DNA of 64,000 nucleotides, taken from Molossus alvarezi. Its lineage: Eukaryota > Chordata > Mammalia > Chiroptera > Molossidae. Below the pieces are notes generated by a model that worked only from the letters and a program-made list of their open reading frames with translations, did no database searches and was not told the origin of the DNA. Below, piece by piece: positions 23,581 through 34,334 of this stretch. A program made the position numbers and the translations under genes. The stretch covers positions 21,960,708 through 22,024,707 of the forward strand of contig CM073896.1 in the NCBI GenBank assembly GCA_037176705.1, in the 5' to 3' direction. The stretch's first letter is position 1; each line of letters opens with the position of its first letter.

Positions 23581-24158
23581 TCATATATATTTTTTTTCTT
23601 TCATGCAAGAGCAACAGTTTTTGTAGTGGATGACATTATGTTAGGCTCCTTTTTAGGTGAAAGTGTAATTGTCACTCTTCTTGTCGTTTTGGGGTAGTTT
23701 TGGTTGTTTGCTGTTTGAAAAGTTATGTTTGAGCATTTTAATTATGTTTTAGGGAAGGGAATTCTAGGATGCTCTTTCAGTCCATTTACTTTCAATTGGG
23801 GAACAATTCCCATGAGTCTTATCTTAAATGAGAATATAGGGACCAGTTTGGGATTTATTCACTAATGAATCAAAGTCATGAGATATGAAAGGTGATTAAT
23901 AAATATATACTTCAACCTCTGTGTAGCATTTTCATCCCTTTTCATGAATTATATTTTAGTTTTAATGATCTCACTTGACCACAGTGCAAATAGGGGATCA
24001 GTTATATATTTGACAGTTTTCACAAAGATAATAAAATTATAATTTAGTATAAATCATTTGCTTTTAAAAGTTTTATTTGAATTTACGTTGAGAATGATAC
24101 ATGTTACTTCTTAAGGAATAATATGGATCTTTCATAAAATGTTCAGGTATTCATAATT
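23581..24158. other. Unique sequence, nothing recognised
   Basis: AT-rich sequence without a recognisable repeat or open frame. Confidence 0.4.
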
Positions 24159-24168
24159 AGGAGATTCT

Positions 24169-24410
24169 TTTTTTTCTTTTAATACTCACCAGAGGACATC
24201 TTTGCATTTATCTTCAGACAGAGCAGGAAGGAGAGAAGGAGGAAGAGAGAGAGAAACATTATGTGAGAGAGATACATCAACTGGTTGCCGTCCACATGAC
24301 CCCAACTGGGGCCGGGGTCAAACTGCACCCGGTTTAGCAGGAACCAAACCCTAGACTCTCTGGTCCGCAGGCAGACACTCTAACAGCTGAGCCAAACAAG
24401 CCAGGACTAG
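24169..24410 (-). mobile_element. Ves-type SINE, 'acgtacc' class
   Basis: Antisense copy: 'ctcaccagaggacatctttgcatttatcttcagac', 'gagagagaaacatta', and a head ending 'agctgagccaaacaagccagg'. GAGATTCT flanks it (24161-24168, 24413-24420). It is somewhat diverged. Confidence 0.85.
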
Positions 24411-24414
24411 AAGA

Positions 24415-24740
24415 GATTCTAAAAGTCATCCAATGGAATCATCTTTGACATTGTAGAATACCCTATAGAACTGATGCCAAGTGGTCACCTGAGTGTAGTT
24501 GAGATACTGCACCAGCTCCTGAGGCAGCCCATCCTGTCTTTTGTATGACTTTTATAAAAGTCCCATATATTCATCTGAATTATGTTCTTGTATTGAGTCA
24601 CACTTCATAATTCCTCCTCTAGGGCTCTTATATAACTCCTCCACAGGAGAACACTATCAATATTTTAGAAAAACATTTGTATCTTCTCCTCCTCCATCTA
24701 TAACCTTGGGCATTCATTCATATGAAAGATTATGAGTGTC
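24415..24740 (-). mobile_element. Ancient L3/CR1-like LINE remnant
   Basis: 'gtcatccaatggaatcatc', 'gcaccagctcctgaggcagcccatcctg', 'ttcttgtattgagtcacac' and 'atttgtatcttctcctcctcc' follow in the order of a reversed CR1/L3 3' end. In amniotes that end shows 'ctccctgggcagcccattcc' and 'ccctttcctcttgtccta'-type blocks. It is very diverged; the assignment is by pattern only. Confidence 0.45.
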
Positions 24741-25945
24741 TTCTCCCTTCCAGTGCCTCTGACTAGCACACATCTGGCAGGAATACAACTGTTCAAGTGG
24801 AGCCTTCATTGTAAACACAGTCCTTCAATTATGCTTCACCTCCAGAGAGCGTCATAGTCTTTCAGTCTAGGTAAAAATGCACGTTCTTTTTCCCCCTTAA
24901 TTTCCCCCTAGTGATTGCAAGGCTCAGGGTGTTTAGCACTTTAGTGATCATTTCACGTTGTTAACTAGAATTATAGTCGCTAGTTGCTGACACTGCTGCA
25001 GAGAGCCTTTTATCTCTTCTTAAATTGTATGCAGTTGGCTTCCAGCTCCAGTGCGCTTTCTCGCATTGGAAGCTGTTGAATTTCAGTTTGAAAAGGTGCA
25101 ATCCACCTGACAGATCTGAAGCCCAATTTCCTTATCCAGTCCATTCATGCCCCCAAACTGTGTGTTACGCTGGATTGGAGGCATTTATAATCACATATCA
25201 GTCAAGTGCTTTTTAACAAGAGGAGCAATAAAGACGCAAAGGAGAGGGACCTAATGAGAAAGAACAAAGGACAGTAAGGGGAAAGGGAAAAGAAAAAGGG
25301 GAGTAGCTAGTAGGTTGAGCATAAGGAGCATATACTTCATTCTCCTTTCATGTAACCCAAATTCACAGAGATTTTGCAAATTTTAAAGCAGTGGAAGTAC
25401 AATCTTATTAAAATGGTTGTAATCCTACCTTGAATTCTTCTCAGAGGAAGCCATAAAGTATAAATAAACACATAAATATGTTGTTGTTTCTGTATTTACT
25501 TTGCATATTTCCTCAAATTGCTCAAACTGCTTCTCATATGTATTATTTATTATCCTCACACATAGATGTATACTTGAAGAAGGAAACAATTTCTATACAG
25601 GCTAGTTTTCTTAATTACATTAGGTAAGAATCCTAGAATTCTGTTGTATTGAAGATGACAATAATGGGATAGGAAGAAGACAGGGTGATCATTGAAAGTA
25701 ATTAAAATACTATATAAAACTATGCTGACCACAGAGCAGAGGTAAGGAGGAGACCGTGAGCAAATTCTAAGTTAAATATGTACAAGTAAAATACTGGGAA
25801 CATAGTTGTGACATAAATGTAGTACTTGAATCTTGTAAAATTCTTTCTGAAACAACTAAGCTGAGATGATAATTTCAAAAATACCAAAATATGTTTTTTA
25901 ATGGTAAAACTTGGGATTGTAGGCAAGCCCTAGAGAGCTAGGAGA
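24741..25945. other. Unique sequence, nothing recognised
   Basis: No repeat, RNA gene or supported exon. Small open frames of about 60-70 codons look like chance. Confidence 0.45.
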
Positions 25946-25949
25946 TTAT

Positions 25950-26220
25950 AGTCCCACAGTCAGAGAGCATAATAATTATAGCCAACAATACTGTGTTGTA
26001 AACTTCATGTTAATGAGAGAGATCGTAATTATTCCCACCACAAAAAGAAAAAAGAAAGAAAGAAACGATAATCAACATGATAAAGGTCTTATCTAATGCT
26101 ATGGTGGTAATCAGACTGCAATACATAAATGTATCAAATAACATGTACACACCTTAAACTGACACATATTTTATCATTATATTTCAACAAAGAACGAACT
26201 TCAAAAAAAAAAAAGCAGGC
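25950..26220 (+). mobile_element. Old L1 3'UTR fragment, sense
   Basis: 'ggtggtaatcagactgcaatacataaatgtatcaaat', 'tgtacacaccttaaactgacac' and 'tatttcaacaaagaacg', followed by an A run (26201-26213), match the last part of old L1 3'UTRs. A short GAAA repeat (26046-26066) lies inside it. Confidence 0.6.
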
Positions 26221-26542
26221 AAAGACAAATAAGCATCAGTGAAACTATCTGCTTACTATCAGAAGTGTGGTAGAGAAAGTAGAGGGAAAGCAAAGGGCAT
26301 TATGACAGACCTCAGATCCCAAAAACCCCAAATCATTACCATACGCTCACTGCAAAGCTTCTTAGTCCATCAAAAACAAAAAAACAAATGAACAAAACAA
26401 AATAACAGCAGCAAAAGCTGCTACCATGGTCAGGCACATAGTAACCGCCAGCCTGGGTCAGAGTTCAAGGAACCTTGGGGCTGTCTGAAAGTGGCCCTGT
26501 TGTCTGGGAGCCTTGTCCTATGAAATCTAGAAACCACAAACT

Positions 26543-26808
26543 CGCCCTGGCTGGTTGGGCTCAGTGGTTAGAGTGTCAGGCCATGGACAGAAGGCTCTCG
26601 GGTTCCATTCCAGGTCCAGGGCATGTACAGGGCTGTAGGTTTGATTCCTGGTCTGGGTTCTGCGGGAGGCAACCAATGTGTCTCTTTCACATCAATGTTT
26701 CTCTCTCTCTCTCTTTCTCTCTCTCCCCTTCCTCCTTTCCACTTTATCTAAAAATCAATGGCAAAATATCCTAGGGTGAGGATTAACTAAGAAACAAACA
26801 AACAAAAA
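26543..26808 (+). mobile_element. Ves-type SINE, 'acgtacc' class
   Basis: Sense copy with head 'gccctggctggttgggctcagtgg', a CT-rich middle, and a 'ctagggtgaggatta' end followed by an A-rich tail. Near-identical flanks AGAAACCACAAACT / AGAAACTACACACT. Confidence 0.9.
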
Positions 26809-26822
26809 AGAAACTACACACT

Positions 26823-27300
26823 AAAGCTATTTTCAGGTCAATGTTCTATACTGAGAAGATATGGCTGGGACAGAATCAAAATGGAGCCGGTCAGGGTGAA
26901 CAGCGGCAAAGGAAGGATGAGATCCAGATAAGGACTGGAGAAGGTTGAAGTGGATGAAGTTCTCAAAAATCTGAGGGCCTACATTTTTTTTTAAATATTT
27001 TTTAATTGTTTTTTGGAGCAAGTTGAAATAGAGTCTATACAGTATAAACTTTATAAACACAAACCTATATAAACACACACACACAGATTGATGAAATATC
27101 AGGAAATTTTGTTCATGGAAATGTTAACATGTTTATCCCTCAGTGGTTAGGCTATTGGTGGTATTTAATTGCTTATTTTTGTCACAATTATAATCTTAAC
27201 ACACGTGGCTTTGTATGACACATGAGAAAGCTCTGAGCAAATTTGGATAAATGTTGCATGAAGGATAAAAGGAGCATAACTCAGCCACGTAGGTGAAAAT
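26823..27300. other. Unique sequence with a short CA repeat
   Basis: Nothing is recognised apart from an ACACACACACAC run near 27072-27086. Confidence 0.4.
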
Positions 27301-27306
27301 CTTCAT

Positions 27307-27390
27307 CCTTTTTTTTAAAATTTATTTTTATTTAAGTATACAATCTTATATTGTTTACATTAGTTTCAGATTATTCAAAATTTTAAACTA
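27307..27390 (-). mobile_element. Possible L1 3' tip, antisense
   Basis: 'tatttaagtatacaatcttatattgtttacattagtttcag' resembles the extreme 3' end of old L1s in reverse ('...gttgatttacaatgttg...ttagtttcagg'). It is short and diverged. Confidence 0.35.
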
Positions 27391-27599
27391 TTTTTAATTT
27401 TTTTTTTATTTTTTAGAGAGAGAGGAAGGGAGAGAGAGATAGAAACATCAATGTGAGGGAGAAACATCCATCGGCTGCCTTCTGCACCCCTCACTGGGGA
27501 TCAAGCCCACAACCCGGGCATGTGCCCTGATGGGGAATCGAACCGGGACCTCTCAGTCCATGGGATGACGCTCAATCAACTGAGCCACACCGGCCAGGC
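27391..27599 (-). mobile_element. Ves-type SINE, 'acatgccc' class
   Basis: Antisense copy with 'ttttagagagagaggaaggg', 'cccacaacccgggcatgtgccctgatggg' and a head ending 'actgagccacaccggccagg'. No clear TSD. Confidence 0.87.
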
Positions 27600-27763
27600 T
27601 AAGAGCATAGTATTTATTAGTTGGTGAATTAACAGAGGAAGGGGCTTTAGGGTGGTGAAACCATAAATATTCTTGCTCACCTCTCCTTCCTAAATGTACA
27701 ATATGGTCACTTTATCTATAAATATGAAACAAAAACGTTTGCAGCAGAATCTCATACAAACTT

Positions 27764-27767
27764 ATAA

Positions 27768-27798
<31 letters not shown>

Positions 27799-28046
27799 AT
27801 CCTCACCCGAGGACATTTTTCCATTTTTTGTTCAGGTAGAGTGGGAGGGAGAGAGAGGAACAGAGAGAGAGAGAGAAACATCGACGTGAAAGGGACACGT
27901 CAAGTGGTTGCCACCCGCACAACCAACCAGGGCTGGGGACAAACTGCAACCGAGGTACGCGCCCTTAGCGGGAACCGAACCCGGGTCTCTCAGGACCACA
28001 GGCCGACGCTCTAACCGCTGAGCCAAACTGGCCAGGGCATAATTAC
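27764..28046 (-). mobile_element. Ves-type SINE, 'acgtacc' class, long tail
   Basis: Antisense copy with an uninterrupted T27 (27772-27798), then 'atcctcacccgaggacatttt', 'gaaacatcgacgtgaaaggg' and 'gggaaccgaacccgggtctctc'. The head ends 'ctgagccaaactggccagggc' with several CpGs still intact. ATAATTAC flanks it (27764-27771, 28039-28046). The long pure tail and preserved CpGs suggest a young insertion. Confidence 0.93.
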
Positions 28047-28411
28047 ATTTTTTAAAGGGAGCATAATAACATTTTTTTATATATGAAAGCATACTATTAA
28101 CACCTAACCACATAACAAATAAATATTGTAAAAATTTTTCAAAATCCACTAAAAGAAATTTTTAGAAGTTTACAAAGTTTAAAAGAATAAAAGATATCTA
28201 AATAAAAGAAATACTTTTAAATGGTAAAAACTAATTACAAATCAGAAATAGAAAAAAAGGTATTAATGAAGAAACTGATAAAGAAGAATATTTGCAAATA
28301 TAGTAAATACTTTCATAATCCAAGGTGTAAACTAAATGTCTATGAGTCCATACTGATATAAATTATTTAATTAATTAATAAATGAAGCAAATAAATAAAT
28401 CTCCTGAGCAA
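28047..28411. other. Unique AT-rich sequence
   Basis: Nothing is recognised beyond A/T-rich runs and short AAAT repeats. Confidence 0.4.
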
Positions 28412-28424
28412 AATTTCAGTAATT

Positions 28425-28640
28425 TTTTTATTTGATTTTTTCCTTCATTGATTTTAGAGAGAGAGGAAGGGAGAGATAGAAACATTGATGAGAGAGAACA
28501 TGGATTGGCCACCTCCTGCATGCCTCGCACTGGGGATCAGACCCACAACCTGCGCATGAGTCCTGACTGGGAATTGAACCGATGAACTCCTAGTGCATGG
28601 GTCGACGCTCAACCACTGAGGCACACTGGCCGGACAAAAT
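28425..28640 (-). mobile_element. Ves-type SINE, 'acatgccc' class
   Basis: Antisense copy: 'cattgattttagagagagagg', 'cctgcatgcctcgcactgggg' and a head ending 'accactgaggcacactggccgg'. AATTTCAGTAATT flanks it (28412-28424, 28643-28655). Confidence 0.88.
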
Positions 28641-28659
28641 TTAATTTCAGTAATTGATG

Positions 28660-29315
28660 TAGGTATTCTGCTTTAAAGGAGGTTAAACATGCCTCCCCAC
28701 TCCTTAAATCGGAACTGTGTATAGGGACTTCCCTCCAGGGTACTGTACAGAAAGGGTGGAGGGTTCCGGGGGAAGAGGAGCTAACACTACGACAAGAAAA
28801 CCTGCAAACACTTTCTCAGCCTGGAGATCATGTTCACATAAAGTGATGTCGTATTTAGTGTGTGCACCCTTGACTTTTATATAGAAAATGGCACTTAACC
28901 TTTGCCATTCCCCCAAATGTATAACCCTATCTAATAAGAAGGAAAATGTAAGACAAGTCTCAAAGGAGGGACTTTGACAAAACACAGCCGGTACTCCTCA
29001 GAACTGTCAAGTCATTCAAATAAAGAAAAATCAGAGAAACTGTCAGAGCCAAGAGGAACCGAAGGAGACATGATGACAAAATGTAATCCCCAAGGGATAC
29101 TGGAGCAGAAAAAGGACAATGGAACAGTGTTTGGACTTGAGTTACCAATGCAATAATCGCACATCAAGATGGCCCATTAACTGTAACAAATGTACCGTAG
29201 TCATGTAAGATGCTAATCAAAGGGCAAGCTGTATGTGGAAACTCTCTGTAGTATCCTTTCAATTTTTCTGTAAGTATAAAACTGTTCCAAAATTAAAAGC
29301 TTATTTTTTTAAAGT
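28660..29315 (+). mobile_element. Old L1 3'UTR, sense
   Basis: 'aagacaagtctcaaaggagggac', 'tactcctcagaactgtcaagtcat', 'agaaactgtcagagcc', 'aggagacatgatgacaaaatgtaat', 'ggaaactctctgtagtatcctt' and 'ctgttccaaaattaaaagctta' follow the 3'UTR order of old mammalian L1 subfamilies. The open frames seen on either strand are incidental. Confidence 0.65.
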
Positions 29316-29429
29316 AGAAATTATTTTAGCATACAGACCAAAGACCACACAAGAACAATTACAGACAATGAATGAACCACAAAGGAAGTGGAAGAGGTAG
29401 AGACAAAACCTTTTGAAAGTCAGAAGGCA

Positions 29430-30550
29430 ATGAGTTGACAATCAGATATCACTGCACATACCAGAACGGCCCAAATTCAGAACATGGACTTCACTGAATG
29501 GTGGCAAAGATGTGAAACAACAGGGATTGTCACTCACTGATGGTGGAAATGTGGAACTGGAAGACAGCTTGAGGGTTTCTTCCAAACTAAACATACTCCT
29601 ACCATATGATTTCAGCAGTGGTCATCCTTGGTCTTTACTCACAGGAGTTGAATATATATGTCTACATACAACTCTACACATTGGCGTTTATAACAGCTTT
29701 ACTTATAATTGCCAAAACTTAAGGAAACCAAGATGTCCTTCAATAGGTGAATAAATAAATAAAATGTGGTGCATCAGCCCTGGCCAGTTTGGCTCAGCGG
29801 TTAGAGTGTCGGCCTACAGTCCAGAGAGTCCCAGGTTCGGTTCCCACTAAGGGCACGTACCTTGGTTGCAGTTTGTCCCCAGCCCCGGTTGGAGTCACAT
29901 GGGTAGCAAGCACTCAATGTGTCTCTCTGGCATTGATTTTTTTTCTCTCTCTTCCTCCCTCTCTCCCTCTCACTCTATCTGAAGATAAATGTAAAAATGT
30001 CCTCTGGTGAGGATAAAATTAAAAAGTGCTACATCAGACAATGGGATATTATAGAGTGCTGAAACAAGCTATCAATGTGTGAAAAGACATAAGGAATGTT
30101 AAATGCATAATAGTAATTGAAAGAAGTTAATCTGAATATACTACATACTGTACAATTCCAACTTTATGACATGCTGGACAAGGCAAATGGTAAAAACATC
30201 GCTGTTTGCCAGGGTAAGGGGAAAGGGGCGGAATGAGTGGAGCACACAGGATTTTTCGGTCAGCAAAACTATTCTGTGTGATACTATAATGATGGGTACA
30301 ACTCATACATGTATCCAAACATATAGAATGTACAACAATGAACCCTAATGTCAACTGCAGATTTTAGGTGATAATGATGTGTCAATATAGGTTCATCAGC
30401 TGTAACAGGTGCACCACTGTGCTGAAGATGTTATTGAGTGAGGCCATGCGTGTGTGGAAGCAGGGGTAGATGGGAAATCTCTATACCTTCCTCTGATTTT
30501 TGCTGTGAAACTAAAACTGCTCTAAAAGTTGTCTTTAAAAAAAAAACAAA
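29430..30550 (+). mobile_element. Old L1 3' end, sense, with SINE inserted
   Basis: ORF2 C-terminal remnants ('gacaatcagatatcactgcacat', 'gggattgtcactcactgatggtgg', 'ggcgtttataacagctttac') are followed, past a SINE, by 'ccaactttatgacatgctgg', 'ctgtttgccagggtaag' and the 3' end 'gctgtgaaactaaaactgctctaaaa' plus an A run. Confidence 0.7.
29777..30025 (+). mobile_element. Ves-type SINE, 'acgtacc' class
   Basis: Sense copy: 'gccctggccagtttggctcagcgg', 'ggttcggttcccactaagggcacgtacc', 'ctctggtgaggataaa'. Imperfect duplication GTGGTGCATCA / GTGCTACATCA flanks it. Inserted in an old L1. Confidence 0.9.
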
Positions 30551-30559
30551 GAAAGAGAT

Positions 30560-31490
30560 CCAAAGGATGGAGAAGTTTGAAGTAAGACCTAGAGCTTCAT
30601 AACAGCATACACCACATGTTTTGATTAAAAAAATAGTTATTATACCAACAACTGGATAAAAACTCCAATTAAATGAAACAATAAGCAATAGACGCCACCA
30701 CTAAGATGACCAAGATGTTAAATGTATCTGACAAACTTTAAAGCATTAAAAAATGCTGCAATAAGTCGTTATAATCAAGCTCAAAATTAAGAACTGGACA
30801 GTCTCAGCCAAGAAACAGAATGCTTCAGAAAGTAAACACAGCCATAAAGAAGAATCAAATGGAAATTTGAGGCCTTAAAATATAATAACAAACAAACAAA
30901 CAAACAAACAAACAAAAACACCACAATAAATGGACTAACCACCAGAATGGAGGAGACAGAGAACAAACCAATTAACTAGAACAAAGAGCAATAAAAATTA
31001 CCCAGTTTGAACAAGGGACAGTAAATTGACTGACTGATTAACAAGAAATGAGCAGAACCTCAGGGACTGGTGGAATAATAAGAGCAGATTTAAAATTCAT
31101 CTTATGAACGTCTCTGGGCGAGGAGAAAGAGAATGAACCTTAAAAAGTATTCAAAGAAATAATTACTGAAAACTTCCCCAATTTGCAAAAGATATATACT
31201 TACTTATTCAAAAAGCTTAATAAGCCCCAAGCACTGGGGGAAAATTGTATAGGATTTAATAAACACAGACAGACATAAACACACACACACAGACACACAC
31301 ACAAGTAAGGTTGGGAAAATCTGAATAATATAGGTGAGTTGAAATAATGTCAATATCCTGGTTGTAATATTGTACTATAGTTTCATAATGTTCCCATTGG
31401 AGGAAACTGTAAAGTGTGCACAAGATTTCTCTGTATTGTTTTACAAGTGCATGAGTCTTCAAACATCAGCTTAAAATGTTTTATTCAATC
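30560..31490 (+). mobile_element. HAL1-like or internally deleted old L1, sense
   Basis: An ORF1-like stretch ('gacagtctcagccaagaaac', 'aagaatcaaatggaaatt', 'taattactgaaaacttcccc') is followed near 31240 directly by L1 3'UTR ('aaaattgtatag', a CA repeat, 'atgtcaatatcctggttgtaatattgtactatag', 'ctctgtattgtttta'). No ORF2 sequence lies between. That ORF1-then-3'UTR layout is the HAL1 type; deletion of ORF2 from an ordinary L1 is the alternative. An (AAAC)n run sits at 30887-30916. Confidence 0.45.
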
Positions 31491-31499
31491 CACTCCAAT

Positions 31500-31890
31500 T
31501 TAGTTGTGATCTCCTCTCTTACTCTCTTCTAATCTAAAGATCCAAGAAGGAAGTTGGAAAGAGAAGAGCATTTGATGCTTCTTATAATCTTGAATGACAT
31601 TATAGAAATGGAAAATAGATTATGGTCAGAAGTTAAGAAGGGGTGGGGTAAAACGGAAGTGGTTGTGGTTCTAAAAGGGCAATATGAGGCACTCTTGTGC
31701 TGTTAGAAATTTTCTATATCTTAACTGTATCAATGTCAATACCCTGGTTGGGATATTAAACTATCTTCCTGTAAGATGTTATCACTGGGGAAGATTGGGT
31801 ACAAGGTACATAAGATCACTCTGTATTATGTCTTATAACTGCATGTGAATCTATAATTACTTAAAACTTTAAAGTTTATTAAAAGTGGAA
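31500..31890 (+). mobile_element. Second old L1 3'UTR, sense
   Basis: 'gtggttctaaaagggcaatatgaggcactcttgtgc', 'aatgtcaataccctggttgggatat', 'ctctgtattatgtcttataactgcatgtgaatctataatta' repeat the 3'UTR end seen about 350 bp upstream, with enough differences to be a separate old copy. Confidence 0.65.
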
Positions 31891-32415
31891 TTCAACAAAT
31901 TAAAACAAGTGAGTAGGAATTATATAAATGATCAGTAATGGATACTGAATCCATTAAAGGTAGAGATAATCTTATTGCTAAATAACTATGGGAATTATTA
32001 TTTCAGAATATAATTTGTGAACATTTTTTTAAAATATGGAACTAATAGGGAGGCAATGAGAAGGGTTTTAAAAAGCCATGGCCACTTTTTTTCACAGGAA
32101 AGAGATAATTTATCAATGTCGCTGATGAAAATTAAGTCATATAGTTTTAAAATGTCATTAGTATCTCAATAGTTTGTATTATATTTTTAACATTACAGGC
32201 CCCACTAAGAAAGAACATTTCTTCTAGAAAAAAATAATTTATTTGATTTTCAAAAGTTTTACTTTAGAGTATTGTGCTGTTACATTTAAATCAGAAATAA
32301 ATGCAACAATGTATAATAACCCAGTACAGTCCCTGGTATTACAATCATGTTCATGGACCTAGGACAGAAGGGTAAGGAAGTATCAGGTGTCATGGAAGTT
32401 AGTATACATCTTTGT
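31891..32415. other. Unique sequence, nothing recognised
   Basis: AT-rich, with no supported feature. Confidence 0.4.
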
Positions 32416-32600
32416 AACTATAAAGAACTGGATTTACACCTTTGATTTAGTATTTACTGACTGAGAGTTTTTCTGAACCTCAGTTTTGTTATTCTCTAAT
32501 TTAGAATAATTCTTCTAATCTTACAAGATTTTATAAGGATTGAATGGGGTAATATAGGAACAGCTTGGAACATTGTACCTGACCCAGTCTCTGCTACCTG
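32416..32600 (+). repeat. MIR SINE remnant
   Basis: 'gagagtttttctgaacctcagttttgttattc', then 'aagattttataaggattgaatgggg' and 'ggaacattgtacctgacccag' match MIR core and 3' order. Diverged. Confidence 0.55.
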
Positions 32601-33750
32601 CCTTGAAGTTAAAAATATATTAACTTCTCAATCACTATTAATTCCTTCCTTCCCTCCCTTATTATATTTCATTATTTTTTAATATATGTTTGTTAAGGTC
32701 ACAGGGAATTGAATGGTATATTTACAATAACTTCTATTTAAAGTGGTTAATGTTAAGAAAAGACCCAGTATTTCATTGTCACTTGCTGTCTAAAAATCTC
32801 TCATAGACCCTCAAACACAGCCTTGACTGGTTATAAATTACCTTTTTTTCCTATTGGGAATTTTGTGAAACTACTGAGGTTTACCAGGGACACGTTTTCT
32901 TGTTGAAATTCCCTGAGATGGGTAAAGAGAAGATGGGGTTGGACACAGAAGTGTCAGTACTGCCACCATGTCCCAGTTTGCTTTCCACTGGTGGACATTA
33001 GGTTGCTGGCAGGGGCTCGTCAAACAATTTATTCCTCTCTCTCTTCCAGACAGGCTGCTCCGGTTTGCAATGGAAGACTGAACATCTGTCTGCCTTTCTC
33101 TACCCACAGCTGTCTTCCCCATATGTACTCACAGAAGTAAAGGAAACTTCTAAATCAAATTAACAAAATGACAGACCATTAGGCAAAATATGGTACATTT
33201 TCTCTCATTAACTGGAGGTTAAAGAGTAAACAAATCTGCTCCCAGAATTAAGTGATGATGTCGGCAAAGCAGCAGCCATACAGCTTTGCTGACTGGTTCT
33301 GTACCATCATATAACTTCTGTTCAGTGTTCTACTTCATCCATCTCTGAGGGAAAACTGATAAACTTGCTCTGAATCCAATGATTGTTTTCTTAGCAGGGA
33401 TTCTCCTGACATTACTTTCTTATGAAAATAATCTAATCCTCAGAACACTGCAGGATAGAGAGAAAGTCACAACACTACCAAGTACAGTCAGTGTATGTAT
33501 CACCTGCCTTCTTAGGAAGAGTAACTTGGCCAGATTCAGTATTCCCTAGGATACAATCTATACAACTGTTATCAGCTAGCAACTAATCTTTTACTGATGT
33601 ATACCACAGGTCGTACATCATCTACTAATCACAATTCAGGTGTGTGTTTTCATGAGGTCCTGACCCTGTTCTTGAAATTGAATGCAAAATTGGGTCAACC
33701 TATTACTTAAGATATAATTTTTAAAAATCAGGGAATATTTAGATCATTTA
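32601..33750. other. Unique sequence, nothing supported
   Basis: A pyrimidine tract ending in AG occurs near 33050 ('ctctctctcttccag'), but no open exon with a matching donor can be defined after it. Otherwise nothing is recognised. Confidence 0.4.
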
Positions 33751-34334
33751 AACCCTATAAATTACCTTTAACTAGTTGATATTTACAGAACACTGCCAAA
33801 CAACTACACTAAACATATTCTTCTCAAGGGCACATAGGATTTAAACAAAGTGCACCATAACAAGGGTTCATAAAATAATCCCCAATAAATTTCAAAATTG
33901 TTTAATCTAATAGTGTATATTGCCTCACACAGTGAAATTAAATAGGAAATATGAAAACCTGATATGTAGAAGGTCACAAATATTTACAAACTAAACCTTT
34001 CTCTTCCATATACCACATAGGTCAAATAACAAATCACAAGAAAAATAAATAATAGCTTGAAGTGAATGACAATTAAAATAAAATGTTAAAATCTCTGGGA
34101 TGCAGCTAAAGCACTGGTTAGAGGAAAATATATAGTATTAAATGCATAGACAAGATAAAAGGGTTAATATTAATGATCTACATTTGCACCTCGAGAAGAT
34201 AACAAAAGAAGAGCAAAATAAACTCAAGGTAAGTTTAAGAAAGAAAATAACAAACATAAGAAATCAAATAGCGAAGGAAAAACAACAGAGAAGATTAACA
34301 AATACAACTTGATTCTTTAAAAGGAGTAAAAATT

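Noticed and set aside
28704..29156. Open frames on both strands near 28.7-29.15 kb
   Set aside because: They lie within an old L1 3'UTR.
32990..33125. Possible exon after 'ctctctctcttccag'
   Set aside because: A second CAG follows at once, no convincing donor or open phase is found, and similar acceptor-like strings are common.
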